Positions 36,829 to 45,255 of a DNA stretch of 64,000 nucleotides are shown here, piece by piece. Source of the DNA: GAS188 sp963794475 (lineage in GTDB: Bacteria; Pseudomonadota; Alphaproteobacteria; Rhizobiales; Beijerinckiaceae). The notes beneath the pieces were generated by a model, which did no database searches, was not told where the DNA came from, and saw only the letters and a program-made list of their open reading frames with translations. Position 1 is the stretch's first letter; every line of letters begins with the position of its first letter. The position numbers were made by a program, and so were the translations under genes. The stretch covers positions 124,001-188,000 of the forward strand of contig CAWCDW010000002.1 in the NCBI GenBank assembly GCA_963794475.1. The letters run 5' to 3'.

Positions 36829-38829
36829 ATGACGCCGGTTTCGGTGACGGAAAATCTCTTCATCCGGCTCTCGGATGGGGTGAAGCTCGCCGCAAGGCTT
36901 TGGATGCCGGCCGATGCGCAGACGAAGCCGGTGCCGGCCCTTCTCGAATACATCCCTTATCGCAAGCGCGACGGCACGCGGGCGCGCGACGAGCCGATGC
37001 ACGCCTGGTTCGCGGCCCATGGCTATGCGGCGCTTCGCGTCGATATGCGGGGTTCCGGCGAGTTGGGCGGCAAGCTCGCCGATGAATATCTGAGCCGCGA
37101 GCTCGAGGACGCTTGCGAGGTCATCGGCTGGATCAGCAACCAAAGCTGGTGCAGCGGCGCTGTCGGCATGATGGGCAAGTCCTGGGGCGGGTTCAACGCC
37201 TTGCAGACGGCGGCGCTTCGCCCGCCGGCGCTCAAGGCGATCATCACCTTGTGCTCGACGGATGACCGCTACGCCGACGACATCCATTACATGGGCGGCG
37301 CGCTGCTCAACGACAATCTGTGGTGGGGCACGATCATGCTCGCCTATCAGGCGCGTCCGCCCGATCCGGCGCTCGTGGGCGAGGGCTGGCGCGATGAATG
37401 GCTTGCGCGGCTCGAAAGTCTGCCGTTCTTTCCGGCGCTATGGCTCGCCCATCAGCGGCGCGACGCGTATTGGCGGCATGGCTCCGTCTGCGAGGATTTC
37501 TCTGCGATCACCTGTCCGGTCTTCGCCGTGGGCGGCTGGGCGGACGCTTACACCAACGCCGTGCCGCGCCTTTTGCAAGGGCTCAAAGTGCCAAGGCTCG
37601 GCCTCATCGGCCCTTGGGCCCATGTCTATCCGCAAGACGGCATGCCGGAACCCGCGATCGGCTTTCTGCAGGAGGCTCTGCGCTGGTGGGACCATTGGCT
37701 GAAGGGCGAGGATCGCGGCATCATGGCCGAGCCGATGCTTCGCGCCTTCATCGAGGATTGGTCCCCACCCGGCCCTCGCGAGAAGGCGCGCGGCCGTTTC
37801 GTCGGCGAGGATGAGTGGCCATCGAGCCGCATCGAGCGGCGCCTACTCCATCTCAACCCCGGCACCCTCGACGCAACGCCACACGCAACGCACGAGGTCG
37901 CGATCGCTTCGCCTTGCTGGACCGGCATTGCCGTGGGCGAATGGATGGGCACCGGCGTCGCCGGGTGCGAGCCTTCCGACCAGCGCATCGACGATGGCTA
38001 CTCCTGCGTCTTCGATAGCGAGGCGCTCGATGAGCGCATCGAGCTTCTCGGCGCGCCGGAAATCGCGCTCGAGCTCAGCTCGGACAAACCCGTCGCCCAG
38101 CTCTGTGCGAGGCTCTGCGACCTCGCGCCGGACGGTTCATCCCGACGCGTCTCCTACGGCGTGCTCAACCTCACCCATCGCGAGAGCCATGCCGAGCCGC
38201 GGCCGCTTGTGCCGGGAACCTTCTATCGGATCAGCCTCAAGCTCAATGATTGCGGCTACGCCTTCGAGAAGGGCCATCGGTTTCGCCTGGCGCTCTCGAA
38301 CGCGTATTGGCCGCTCATCTGGCCGGCGCCGCAGAAGGCGAGCTTGACGCTGCGTCTGCCGGCAAGGCTCGTCTTGCCCGCGCGTCCGCCCCATGCGCGC
38401 GACGGAGTGATCAGCTTCGAGCCGCCATTGCGGGGCAAGGACGCCCCCGTGACGCGATTGGCGCAAGGGCGAATGACGCGGAGCACCACGCTTGATCTCG
38501 TGAACGGCAACGCGACCTACAGCACGAAAAGCGAGGGTGGTCTCTTCGGAGAGGGCGCCTATCGTTTCGGCGAGATCGACACAAGCGTCTCCCATGATCT
38601 CGCGCGCGAGCTCACCATCGCGGCAGACGATCCGCTCAGCGCGCGTTACGAGCTCACCCAAAGATATGAGCTCGGGCGGGAAGGATGGCGCATCCAGATT
38701 GAGACGCATACATCCATGCGGGCCACGGCGACGGAATTCGTGCTCTCCGCGAAACTCAGCGCTTTCGAGAACGGCGCGCTCGTCGCCACCCGGGATTTCG
38801 AGGAGACGATTCCCCGCGATCTAGTTTGA
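36829..38829 (+). CDS. CocE/NonD-type hydrolase (X-Pro dipeptidyl-peptidase S15 family)
   Basis: This 666-aa alpha/beta hydrolase has the S15 catalytic domain with the nucleophile in GKSWGGFN (about residue 117), an Asp (GGWADAYT region) and His (GPWAHVYP) of the triad, and the C-terminal jelly-roll X-Pro domain (FRLALSNAYWPLIWPAP). Relatives include cocaine esterase and cephalosporin acylases; they hydrolyse esters or acyl/X-Pro amide bonds. No signal peptide is visible, so it acts in the cytoplasm. Located 60 nt after the ABC ATPase on the same strand, it likely processes the imported substrate (inference). Confidence 0.9.
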   Translation: MTPVSVTENLFIRLSDGVKLAARLWMPADAQTKPVPALLEYIPYRKRDGTRARDEPMHAWFAAHGYAALRVDMRGSGELGGKLADEYLSRELEDACEVIGWISNQSWCSGAVGMMGKSWGGFNALQTAALRPPALKAIITLCSTDDRYADDIHYMGGALLNDNLWWGTIMLAYQARPPDPALVGEGWRDEWLARLESLPFFPALWLAHQRRDAYWRHGSVCEDFSAITCPVFAVGGWADAYTNAVPRLLQGLKVPRLGLIGPWAHVYPQDGMPEPAIGFLQEALRWWDHWLKGEDRGIMAEPMLRAFIEDWSPPGPREKARGRFVGEDEWPSSRIERRLLHLNPGTLDATPHATHEVAIASPCWTGIAVGEWMGTGVAGCEPSDQRIDDGYSCVFDSEALDERIELLGAPEIALELSSDKPVAQLCARLCDLAPDGSSRRVSYGVLNLTHRESHAEPRPLVPGTFYRISLKLNDCGYAFEKGHRFRLALSNAYWPLIWPAPQKASLTLRLPARLVLPARPPHARDGVISFEPPLRGKDAPVTRLAQGRMTRSTTLDLVNGNATYSTKSEGGLFGEGAYRFGEIDTSVSHDLARELTIAADDPLSARYELTQRYELGREGWRIQIETHTSMRATATEFVLSAKLSAFENGALVATRDFEETIPRDLV

Positions 38830-38867
38830 GGGCAGAAGGCAAGGATAGACAGGCGCTCCCGCTTCGT

Positions 38868-38944
38868 CATGCCCGCACTCGTTGCGGGCACCCACGCCTT
38901 TCTTCGTTTCAGCACCGATACAAAGGCATGGATGGCCGGGCATG
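38868..38944. repeat. Palindromic dispersed repeat with nested hairpin
   Basis: Outer arms CATGCCCG (38868-38875) and CGGGCATG (38937-38944) are perfect complements; an inner CCCGCA-CTCGT-TGCGGG hairpin occupies 38872-38888. The right part shares a 19-nt stretch (one mismatch) with the repeat at 35022-35040. A truncated autotransporter frame starts inside its right arm. Confidence 0.65.
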
Positions 38945-39271
38945 GGGAGCTACGGCACGCTCATTCCCGAGCTTCGTCTCGGCTGGAACCACGAATTCCT
39001 CGACGCCTCGCAAAAGATCACGGCGTCGCTCGTCGGCGTCGCGGGAAGCGGCTTCTCCTCGACCGGCATCGTGTTCGGCCGCGACGCGGCGCTCGTGGGC
39101 GGAGGCTTCAGCCTGGAGCTTTCGCCCGACGCCAAGGTGTTCGTCGATTACGACAGCCGGCTCGGCTCACGCTCGCAGGAGCATTCGGTTTCCGGCGGGT
39201 TGAAGGTGCGGTTTCAGGCACACCGCTCTTCCTTCTCCCGCGCTCTTCGCGCGGGAGAAGGAGGTGGCTAA
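38945..39271 (+). pseudogene. C-terminal fragment of an autotransporter beta-barrel domain
   Basis: The frame reads SYGTLIPELRLGWNHEFLD, then beta-strand-like repeats (ITASLVGVAGSGF, DAALVGGGFSLELSPDAKVFV) ending SGGLKVRF, matching the last strands of the autotransporter (type Va) outer-membrane barrel. The passenger domain and most of the barrel are missing. The fragment begins exactly at a palindromic repeat and, after the usual terminal F, runs through a second palindrome (about 39229-39265) before its stop. It is a remnant. Confidence 0.65.
39231..39262. repeat. Short palindromic element
   Basis: CCTTCTCCCGCGC...GCGCGGGAGAAGG forms a near-perfect inverted repeat around CTCTTC. It lies between the autotransporter fragment and the 3' end of the RidA gene, and could end transcription of the minus-strand operon. 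No T-run follows on the minus strand. Confidence 0.5.
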
Positions 39272-39294
39272 CGATCTACGCATAAAGATCACCT

Positions 39295-39744
39295 TCAAAC
39301 CGGCAAGATCGCCGTCGCCTCGATCTCCAACAAGGCGGCCTTCTCGACGAGGCGCTTCACCTCGACGACCGCCATCGTCGGGTAGTGTCGGCCGAAGGCC
39401 GAGCGATACGCTTCGCCGAGTGCCTTGGGGTCCCCGAGATAGGCGTCGATATCCGTCACATACCAGGTGAGGCGCACGAGATGGCGCGGCTCCGCTCCGC
39501 CTTCCGCGAGGATGGCGCGGATGTTGTGGAAGCAGCGGCGGGCCTGCGGCACGAAGCCTTCTGGAAATCGACCCATCTCGTCCCAACCGACGACGCCGCC
39601 CGTGAGCACGACCCGCCCTTGCGCGGTCATGCCGTTGGCGTAGCCTTTCGGCCGCGACCACCCTTGTGGGTTGAGGCTTTTGGGTTCCGCCTCCTCCTCG
39701 GGAATGATGGCGGGTGCGACGATCGGCTTTTTCGGCGCGCTCAC
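39295..39744 (-). CDS. RidA family protein (enamine/imine deaminase-like)
   Basis: This 149-aa cytoplasmic protein has the YjgF/RidA fold: GYANGMTAQGRVVLTGGVVGWDE, the RRCFHNIRAILAEGG helix and a C-terminal AALLEIEATAILPV. The family Arg that binds carboxylates (usually R105 in CIEI) is not obvious, so it may be a diverged paralogue rather than a canonical deaminase. Its start overlaps the stop of the CoA ligase (ATGA, 39741-39744), placing it last in the aryl/acyl-CoA operon. RidA homologues recur in 2-aminobenzoate and related ring-cleavage clusters, where reactive enamines may form. Confidence 0.88.
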   Translation of the reverse strand: MSAPKKPIVAPAIIPEEEAEPKSLNPQGWSRPKGYANGMTAQGRVVLTGGVVGWDEMGRFPEGFVPQARRCFHNIRAILAEGGAEPRHLVRLTWYVTDIDAYLGDPKALGEAYRSAFGRHYPTMAVVEVKRLVEKAALLEIEATAILPV

Positions 39745-41402
39745 TTCGCAGGTCCTTTCTCCGCTTCGGCCTTGGCGCGTTCGCGCAGCACGAAACGCTG
39801 CACTTTGCCGGATTCCGTGCGCGGCAACGCCTCGACGAAGCTGATGACGCGCGGGTATTTGAAGGGCGCGATCTCGGACCGCACATGGTCCTGAAGAGCG
39901 GCGACGAGCGCGTCATTGGTCTCCTGGCCCGAACGCAGCACCACATAAGCCTTCACGATCGTGGTGTCATGAGCGGGATCGGGCGCGCCCACGACGGCAC
40001 ATTCGAGCACGGCAGGATGGCTCAAAAGCGCGCCCTCCACCTCTGGCCCCGCGATGTTGTAGCCCGCCGAGACGATCATGTCGTCCGAACGCGCCTGGTG
40101 CCAGTAGTAGCCGTCCTCGTCGAGCCGATACGTATCGCCGGTGAAGTTCCAACCGTTGCGGACATAAGAGGTCTGGCGAGGATCGGCGAGATAGCGGCAA
40201 CCGGTCGGGCCGCGCACCGCAAGACGCCCCGTGGCGCCGCGCGGCAGCTCGCGGCCCTCCTCATCGACGATCTTCGCTTCATATCCCGGCACCGGAATGC
40301 CGGTGGAGCCCGGCTTGATCTTGCCGGCGGGCGCGCCGATGAAGATGTGCAACATCTCGGTCGAGCCGATGCCGTCGAGAATTTCGATACCCGTCGCCTC
40401 TTTCCAAGCATCCCAAGTGGCCTTGGGCAGCGCCTCGCCCGCCGAGACGCAGATGCGCAAGCTCGCAACATCACCCGGTTGCAGCTTGGAGAGCATCGCC
40501 CGATAGGCGATCGGCGCCGTGAAACACACGGTCGGCTTCAAAACCCGAATGGCCTCGATCAGCTTGTCGGGTGCCGCCTGCTCCAGAAGAATGGACGAGG
40601 CGCCGACGCGCAGCGAAAACAGCGCGCCCCCGCCGAGCCCGAAAGTGAAGGCGAGCGGCGGCGAGCCGATGAACACATCGGACGCGCGGGGCTCGAGCAC
40701 ATATTTCCCGTAGGTATCGCAGGTGGCGAGCATGTCGCGATGATTGTGCATCGCGCCTTTGGGCACGCCCGTGGTCCCCGAGGTAAACGCAATGAGGCAG
40801 ATGTCTTCCGCGCCCGTCGGACAAGCCGTGAAATCGACGGAGGCCTTGTCGATCCGGCGCGTCAGATCCTCGCTCGATTGACCGCCCACCGGAACGATCC
40901 TCGCGAGGCCCGGTGAGGAAAGCTTGGCTTTCTCCAGCTCCTCGAGGAAGCGGTGATCGCACAGGGCGAGCGCCACCTTCGCCTTGTCGCTCATATAGGC
41001 GAGCTCCTTGGCGCGAAGGAGCGGCATCGAGGTCACCGCGATGCCGCCGGCCTTCATCACGGCGAAGAGAGCCGCAGCCATCAGCGGGTTGTTGGGTGCG
41101 CGCAAGAGTACGCGCCCGCCAGGCACGAGGCCGTAATCGGTGACGAGGACATTGGCGATGCGGTTAACGAGGGCCGCGAATTCGGCGTAGGTGTAGCTCT
41201 TATCGAGCGAGCGAAAACAGGGGCGCTCGCCTTGGCCTTTGCCGAGCCAGCCGTCGAGGAGCTCGGTGACGCAATTCAACCGTTCCGGATAGCGAAGCTC
41301 CGGCAAGGTGAAGATGAAATCCGGCATCTCGGCCGGGGGCGGCAAATGCTCGCGTGCGAAGGGGTCGACATGCGCCGTGGAGGGCGCGGTGGTCGTGGTC
41401 AT
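39741..41402 (-). CDS. Aryl/acyl-CoA ligase (benzoate- or 2-aminobenzoate-CoA ligase-like)
   Basis: This 553-aa adenylate-forming enzyme activates a carboxylic acid to its CoA thioester through an acyl-AMP. Motifs visible: P-loop TSGTTGVPKGAMHNHRD (about residues 203-219), the GIGSTEMLH aryl-pocket/A5 region, and the C-terminal hinge with RSDDMIVSAGYNI and catalytic Lys in TESGKVQR. Overall sequence fits the benzoate-CoA ligase family, particularly 2-aminobenzoate-CoA ligases, but substrate cannot be fixed by eye. It is separated from the acyl-CoA dehydrogenase gene by 183 nt, so an internal promoter is possible. Confidence 0.9.
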   Translation of the reverse strand: MTTTTAPSTAHVDPFAREHLPPPAEMPDFIFTLPELRYPERLNCVTELLDGWLGKGQGERPCFRSLDKSYTYAEFAALVNRIANVLVTDYGLVPGGRVLLRAPNNPLMAAALFAVMKAGGIAVTSMPLLRAKELAYMSDKAKVALALCDHRFLEELEKAKLSSPGLARIVPVGGQSSEDLTRRIDKASVDFTACPTGAEDICLIAFTSGTTGVPKGAMHNHRDMLATCDTYGKYVLEPRASDVFIGSPPLAFTFGLGGGALFSLRVGASSILLEQAAPDKLIEAIRVLKPTVCFTAPIAYRAMLSKLQPGDVASLRICVSAGEALPKATWDAWKEATGIEILDGIGSTEMLHIFIGAPAGKIKPGSTGIPVPGYEAKIVDEEGRELPRGATGRLAVRGPTGCRYLADPRQTSYVRNGWNFTGDTYRLDEDGYYWHQARSDDMIVSAGYNIAGPEVEGALLSHPAVLECAVVGAPDPAHDTTIVKAYVVLRSGQETNDALVAALQDHVRSEIAPFKYPRVISFVEALPRTESGKVQRFVLRERAKAEAEKGPAK

Positions 41403-41585
41403 ATCGGTCGTTCCTCCTCGATCGTTTCTTGCGGCAAAGGGCTCGATCTCAATGGCCCTTGCACGTTGATCATCGTTTGCGATTCGTTTTCACCGTCCGG
41501 CGCGAGCGGCCCGGACCCGGACAGCGCGCGCTCGAGCTTCTGTCGACAAAGATAAGCATGCTTCGCGGCCAAGGCACGGGGTCCA

Positions 41586-42803
41586 TCATGGCTGACGCGG
41601 CAAGGCCTTCCCATTCGCCGCCGCGAGGCCTTGGGCCGCATGGGCCGCAAGCTCGGCGCGTGCGATGACGATCTTCTGCACCTCGCTTGCGCCTTCGTAG
41701 ATGCGAAGCGCCCTGATCTCCCGATAAAGCTCCTCGACCTTGACGCCGCTCAGCACGCCGGCGCCGCCGAAGATCTGCACCGCCTTGTCGATGACGCGCT
41801 GCGCCGCTTCGGTCGCGACGAGCTTCGCCAGCGCTGCCTCCTTGGTGATGCGCTCGGCGCCCTGATCCTTCGTCCAGGCCGCGCGGTAGACGAGAAGGGC
41901 CGAGGCCTCGATGTCCGCGACCATCTCGGCGAGCGCGCCTTGCGTGAGCTGCAGATCGGCAAGCGTCGCCCCGAACATCTTGCGCGTCGACGCGCGCCCC
42001 AGCGCCTCGGCGAAGGCTCGGCGCGCAAGGCCTAGCGCCGCGGCACCGACCGTCGAGCGGAACACGTCAAGCGTCGCCATCGCGACCTTGAAGCCTTCGC
42101 CCGGGCCGCCGATGCGATTGGCGATCGGCACACGACATCGCTCGAAGGACAAGGTCGCGAGCGGATGGGGCGCGATGGTCTCGAGGCGCTCGAGGATGGT
42201 GAGGCCGGGCGTGCCCGCTTCCACCATCACGGCTGAAAGCCCCCTGGCGCCGGCGGCTTCGCCGGTGCGGCAGAAGACCACGTAGTGATCGGCGATGCCG
42301 CCATTCGAGATCCAGGTCTTCACCCCGTCGAGCCGCAAATGCGCATTGCCGTCGGCGACCGCGGTCGTCGTCATCGCGGCGGGGTCCGACCCCGCCTCGG
42401 GCTCGGAGAGCGCGAAGGCGGCGATGTGCTCGCCGCTCGCGACCTTCGGCAGCCAGCGTTCCTTCTGCTCTGGTGTGCCGAAGAGCGACACCGGCCCCGT
42501 GCCGAGCCCTTGCATGGCGAAGGCGAAGTCGGCGAGGCCGGCCGCGAAGGCGAGCGTCTCGCGCGCGAGGCAAAGTGTGCGCACATCAAGGCGAGGTTGC
42601 TCTCCGCCATGCGGTGCGATCACCGCATGACGGAGGAAGCCCGCCTCGCCGAGCGCCCGCACGAGACGGCGACAGGAGCCGTCGACATCGTGGTGATCGA
42701 CGAGCCCTGGTGCGACCTCGGTCGCGAAGCCCGCGATCGCTTCCGCGAAGCTTCGGTGATGTGCCTCGAAAAAAGGCAGGCGAAGAAAGGCGTGATCTCG
42801 CAT
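41586..42803 (-). CDS. Acyl-CoA dehydrogenase
   Basis: This 405-aa flavoenzyme oxidises an acyl-CoA to the 2,3-enoyl-CoA and passes electrons to ETF. Signatures: AFALSEPEAGSDPAAMTTTA near residue 128, the FAD/dimer region (FGATLADLQLTQGALAEM), QIFGGAGVL and the catalytic Glu in RIYEGASEVQ. ATG 42803 overlaps the enoyl-CoA hydratase stop by one base (TGATG). A longer frame upstream is the shadow of the hydratase gene. It works in the same CoA-thioester pathway as its neighbours. Confidence 0.93.
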   Translation of the reverse strand: MRDHAFLRLPFFEAHHRSFAEAIAGFATEVAPGLVDHHDVDGSCRRLVRALGEAGFLRHAVIAPHGGEQPRLDVRTLCLARETLAFAAGLADFAFAMQGLGTGPVSLFGTPEQKERWLPKVASGEHIAAFALSEPEAGSDPAAMTTTAVADGNAHLRLDGVKTWISNGGIADHYVVFCRTGEAAGARGLSAVMVEAGTPGLTILERLETIAPHPLATLSFERCRVPIANRIGGPGEGFKVAMATLDVFRSTVGAAALGLARRAFAEALGRASTRKMFGATLADLQLTQGALAEMVADIEASALLVYRAAWTKDQGAERITKEAALAKLVATEAAQRVIDKAVQIFGGAGVLSGVKVEELYREIRALRIYEGASEVQKIVIARAELAAHAAQGLAAANGKALPRQP

Positions 42804-43636
42804 CAATCCCCCTCGAACACCGGCTTTTCCTTCTTGACGAAGGCTCGGTAGGCACGGCGAAAATCTTCCGTCTGCATGCACAGCGCCTGCGCCACTGCCT
42901 CCGCCTCGACCGCCGCCTCGATCGACATGGCCCACTCCATGTCGAGCATGCGCTTCGTCATCGCGTTGCCGAAATTGGGCCCGTCGGCGATCGTCTTGGC
43001 CAAGGCTTGCGCCTCATCGAGCACAGCCTCGGGCGCGCAAACGCGGTTCAAGAAGCCCCAGCGTTCGGCCTCTTCGCCGCTCATCGCGCGTCCGGTGAAG
43101 AGAAGCTCCGACGCCCTGCCCTGCCCGATGATGCGCGGCAGGATCGCGCAGGCACCCATGTCGCAGCCGGCAAGCCCGACGCGGTTGAAGAGGAAGGCGA
43201 TCTTCGCGCGCGCCGTGCCGAGGCGCAAATCGCTCGCCATGGCGATGATGGCGCCGGCGCCGGCGCATACGCCATCGATGGCGGCAATGACGGGTTGGGG
43301 CGCGGCACGCATCGCCTTGACGAGCTCGCCCGTCATGCGCGTGAAATCGAGGAGCCCCTTGGTGTTGAGCTTCGTCAAGGGGCCGATGATCTCGTGCACA
43401 TCTCCGCCCGAAGAGAAATTGCCGCCTTCCCCGTTCACCACGAAAGCCTTCACGCCATCCTCATGCGCGGCAACGCGAAAAAGCGCGGAAAGCTCGGCAT
43501 AGCTGTCGAAAGTGAGCGGGTTCTTGCGCTCGGGCCTGTTCAAGCTGATGGTCGCGACCTTGCCCTCGACGACCAATTTGAAATGCTTCGCCTCGTATCG
43601 CGCGAGCGGCGGAGCGACGGTTGGAAAAGGCCTCAT
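42803..43636 (-). CDS. Enoyl-CoA hydratase/isomerase family protein
   Basis: This 277-aa crotonase-fold enzyme has the oxyanion-hole segments GGNFSSGGDVHEI and DGVCAGAGAIIAMASDLRLG and the C-terminal trimerisation helices. Its acid/base position near GLAGCDMGAC carries Asp rather than the usual Glu pair, as in several aromatic-pathway crotonases, so it may catalyse a reaction other than simple hydration. ATG 43636 lies one base after the MarR stop; the upstream 13-residue extension has no RBS. Confidence 0.9.
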   Translation of the reverse strand: MRPFPTVAPPLARYEAKHFKLVVEGKVATISLNRPERKNPLTFDSYAELSALFRVAAHEDGVKAFVVNGEGGNFSSGGDVHEIIGPLTKLNTKGLLDFTRMTGELVKAMRAAPQPVIAAIDGVCAGAGAIIAMASDLRLGTARAKIAFLFNRVGLAGCDMGACAILPRIIGQGRASELLFTGRAMSGEEAERWGFLNRVCAPEAVLDEAQALAKTIADGPNFGNAMTKRMLDMEWAMSIEAAVEAEAVAQALCMQTEDFRRAYRAFVKKEKPVFEGD

Positions 43637-43637
43637 G

Positions 43638-44159
43638 TCATGAAATCTCCACCTCGCCGCGCGCGACGGCGTCACGCGCGGCGAGCTTGGCCTTGGCCAT
43701 GAGCGCCATCATCGTCTCCATCTCCTTCTCGCTGAGGCCGCTGAAGAGCACGGCGAGCCAGCGCCCATGCGCCCCGGCCATGCGTTGGAAAAGCTGGCGG
43801 CCGAGCGGCGTCAGGCTCACGAACTGGGCTCTGCGGTCCTTCGGCGCGGGACGACGATCGACCAGGCCTTCGGCCACCATCCGCTCGACGAGCCCTGTCA
43901 CATTGCCGTTCGTCACCATCATGCGCTTGGAGAGCTCATTCAAAGTCATACCGTTTTCGGCACGCTCGAGCTGCGCCATCAAATCGAAGCGCGGCAAAGT
44001 CATGCGGTAATCCTCGCGCAACCGGCGCCGGATATGGCTTTCGACCAAGGCCGAAAAGCTCAAGAGCCGCAGCCAGAGCCGAAGCTGCGCCTGGTGCCCG
44101 TCCTCATGCTCATGCGCCTTGGTCTCGGCATCGAGCAGATTTTGCGCCAACAGCGTCAC
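43638..44159 (-). CDS. MarR-family transcriptional regulator
   Basis: This 173-aa winged-helix protein has the MarR core: DLMAQLERAENGMTLNELSK, recognition helix with MMVTNGNVTGLVERMV, and the wing APKDRRAQFVSLTPLG. The start overlaps the SDR stop (ATGA), so regulator and enzymes are co-transcribed and it probably represses its own operon, with a CoA thioester or aromatic acid as ligand (inference from comparable clusters). A candidate operator lies upstream of the first gene at 44933-44952. Confidence 0.92.
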   Translation of the reverse strand: MTLLAQNLLDAETKAHEHEDGHQAQLRLWLRLLSFSALVESHIRRRLREDYRMTLPRFDLMAQLERAENGMTLNELSKRMMVTNGNVTGLVERMVAEGLVDRRPAPKDRRAQFVSLTPLGRQLFQRMAGAHGRWLAVLFSGLSEKEMETMMALMAKAKLAARDAVARGEVEIS

Positions 44160-44920
44160 GACACGGTTTCTCCTCCATCGACGGCGATTGTCTGTCCGGT
44201 GACCGAGCCCGCCTCATCCGACGCGAGCCAGGCGGCAACGCAAGCCACTTCCCGCGGCTGTACGAGCCGGCCTTGCGGATTGGCGGCGGTGAGCTTCGCG
44301 AGCACATCCTCGCCCGAGCGACCGCCCTTCGCGCGGATGCGCTCGACGCTTTCGCGCACGAGATCGGTATCGGTATAGCCCGGGCAGATCGCGTTCACGG
44401 TCACGCCGGATTTCGCCATCTCGAGCGCAAGCGCCCGCGTGAAGCCGACCACGGCGTGCTTGGCCGCGACATAGGCGCAAACGTAAGGGTACGCCTTCAA
44501 TCCGGCGGTCGAGGCAATGTTGATCACACGGCCGAAGCCACGCTCCGTCATGCCCCGCAGCACCGCCCGGGTCATGCGCACCGTGCCCATGAGATTGAGC
44601 GTGAGCTGGCGTTCGAAGACATCGTCCCCGAGGCGCAAGAACGGGCCGGTCTCGACGCCGCCGGCATTGTTGACGAGGATATCGATCGGCGCCTCACGCT
44701 CGGCCATGGCGACGGCGTCGCGAAGGGCTTGCGGCTTCGTCACATCCGCGACGATGGCGACATGAGCGTCGCCGGCCGCGACGGCGGCCTCGAGCGCGGA
44801 AAGCTCCCGCCCAAGGACGCTCACCCTGACGCCCTTTCCGGCAAAAGCGCCCGCGATGGCGCGGCCGATGCCCTTGCCGCCACCCGTCACCAGCGCATGC
44901 CTCTTTGACGCGCCTTCCAT
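44156..44920 (-). CDS. Short-chain dehydrogenase/reductase
   Basis: This 254-aa NAD(P)-dependent enzyme has the Rossmann signature TGGGKGIGRAIA (about residue 12), NNAGG, and the catalytic Ser, Tyr and Lys in INIASTAG and YVAAKHA, with the C-terminal GQTIAVDGGETVS. It most likely oxidises a 3-hydroxyacyl-CoA in the pathway. ATG 44920 (MEGASKRH) with GGAG 8 nt upstream is chosen over the longer frame at 44974. It is the first gene of the six-gene minus-strand operon, just downstream of a palindromic site. Confidence 0.92.
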   Translation of the reverse strand: MEGASKRHALVTGGGKGIGRAIAGAFAGKGVRVSVLGRELSALEAAVAAGDAHVAIVADVTKPQALRDAVAMAEREAPIDILVNNAGGVETGPFLRLGDDVFERQLTLNLMGTVRMTRAVLRGMTERGFGRVINIASTAGLKAYPYVCAYVAAKHAVVGFTRALALEMAKSGVTVNAICPGYTDTDLVRESVERIRAKGGRSGEDVLAKLTAANPQGRLVQPREVACVAAWLASDEAGSVTGQTIAVDGGETVS

Positions 44921-44932
44921 CGCCCACTCCGA

Positions 44933-44952
44933 ATATTTGAAACCTAAAATAT
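44933..44952. promoter_or_regulatory. Candidate MarR operator before the aryl/acyl-CoA operon
   Basis: ATATTT-GAAACCTA-AAATAT is a 20-bp site with perfect 6-bp arms, in an AT-rich patch 12 nt upstream of the SDR start. AT-rich near-palindromes of this size are typical of MarR dimers. Promoter boxes could not be fixed. Confidence 0.5.
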
Positions 44953-45126
44953 CTGGACGCGAGGTCGGCAACAAGCCCTGCGGGTTGAAAGCCGCGCAAT
45001 TCGGCTCAATTTTATGAGAGATGCCGGCGGGAGGCAGAAAGCAGTTACGGCCGATCCGGATCGTTTCGGGCCGTTTCCGCCACGCTATTGACCGCGGGTG
45101 AGGCCGGGCTTACCACCACGCCGCCG

Positions 45127-45202
45127 GAGCGCGTAGCTCAGCCGGTAGAGCAACTGACTTTTAATCAGTAGGTCCCGGGTTCGAGCCCCGGCGCGCTCGC
45201 CA
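45127..45202 (+). tRNA. tRNA-Lys (anticodon TTT)
   Basis: A 76-nt cloverleaf with acceptor GAGCGCG/CGCGCTC, anticodon loop CTTTTAA (TTT), T-loop TTCGAGC and encoded CCA. The sequence character changes right after it: AT-rich leader, short tandem repeats, then accessory and broken genes. Confidence 0.97.
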
Positions 45203-45255
45203 AATAAATCAAATACTTAGTTGAAATATCAGAACCAAAAATTTAACTGACATCA

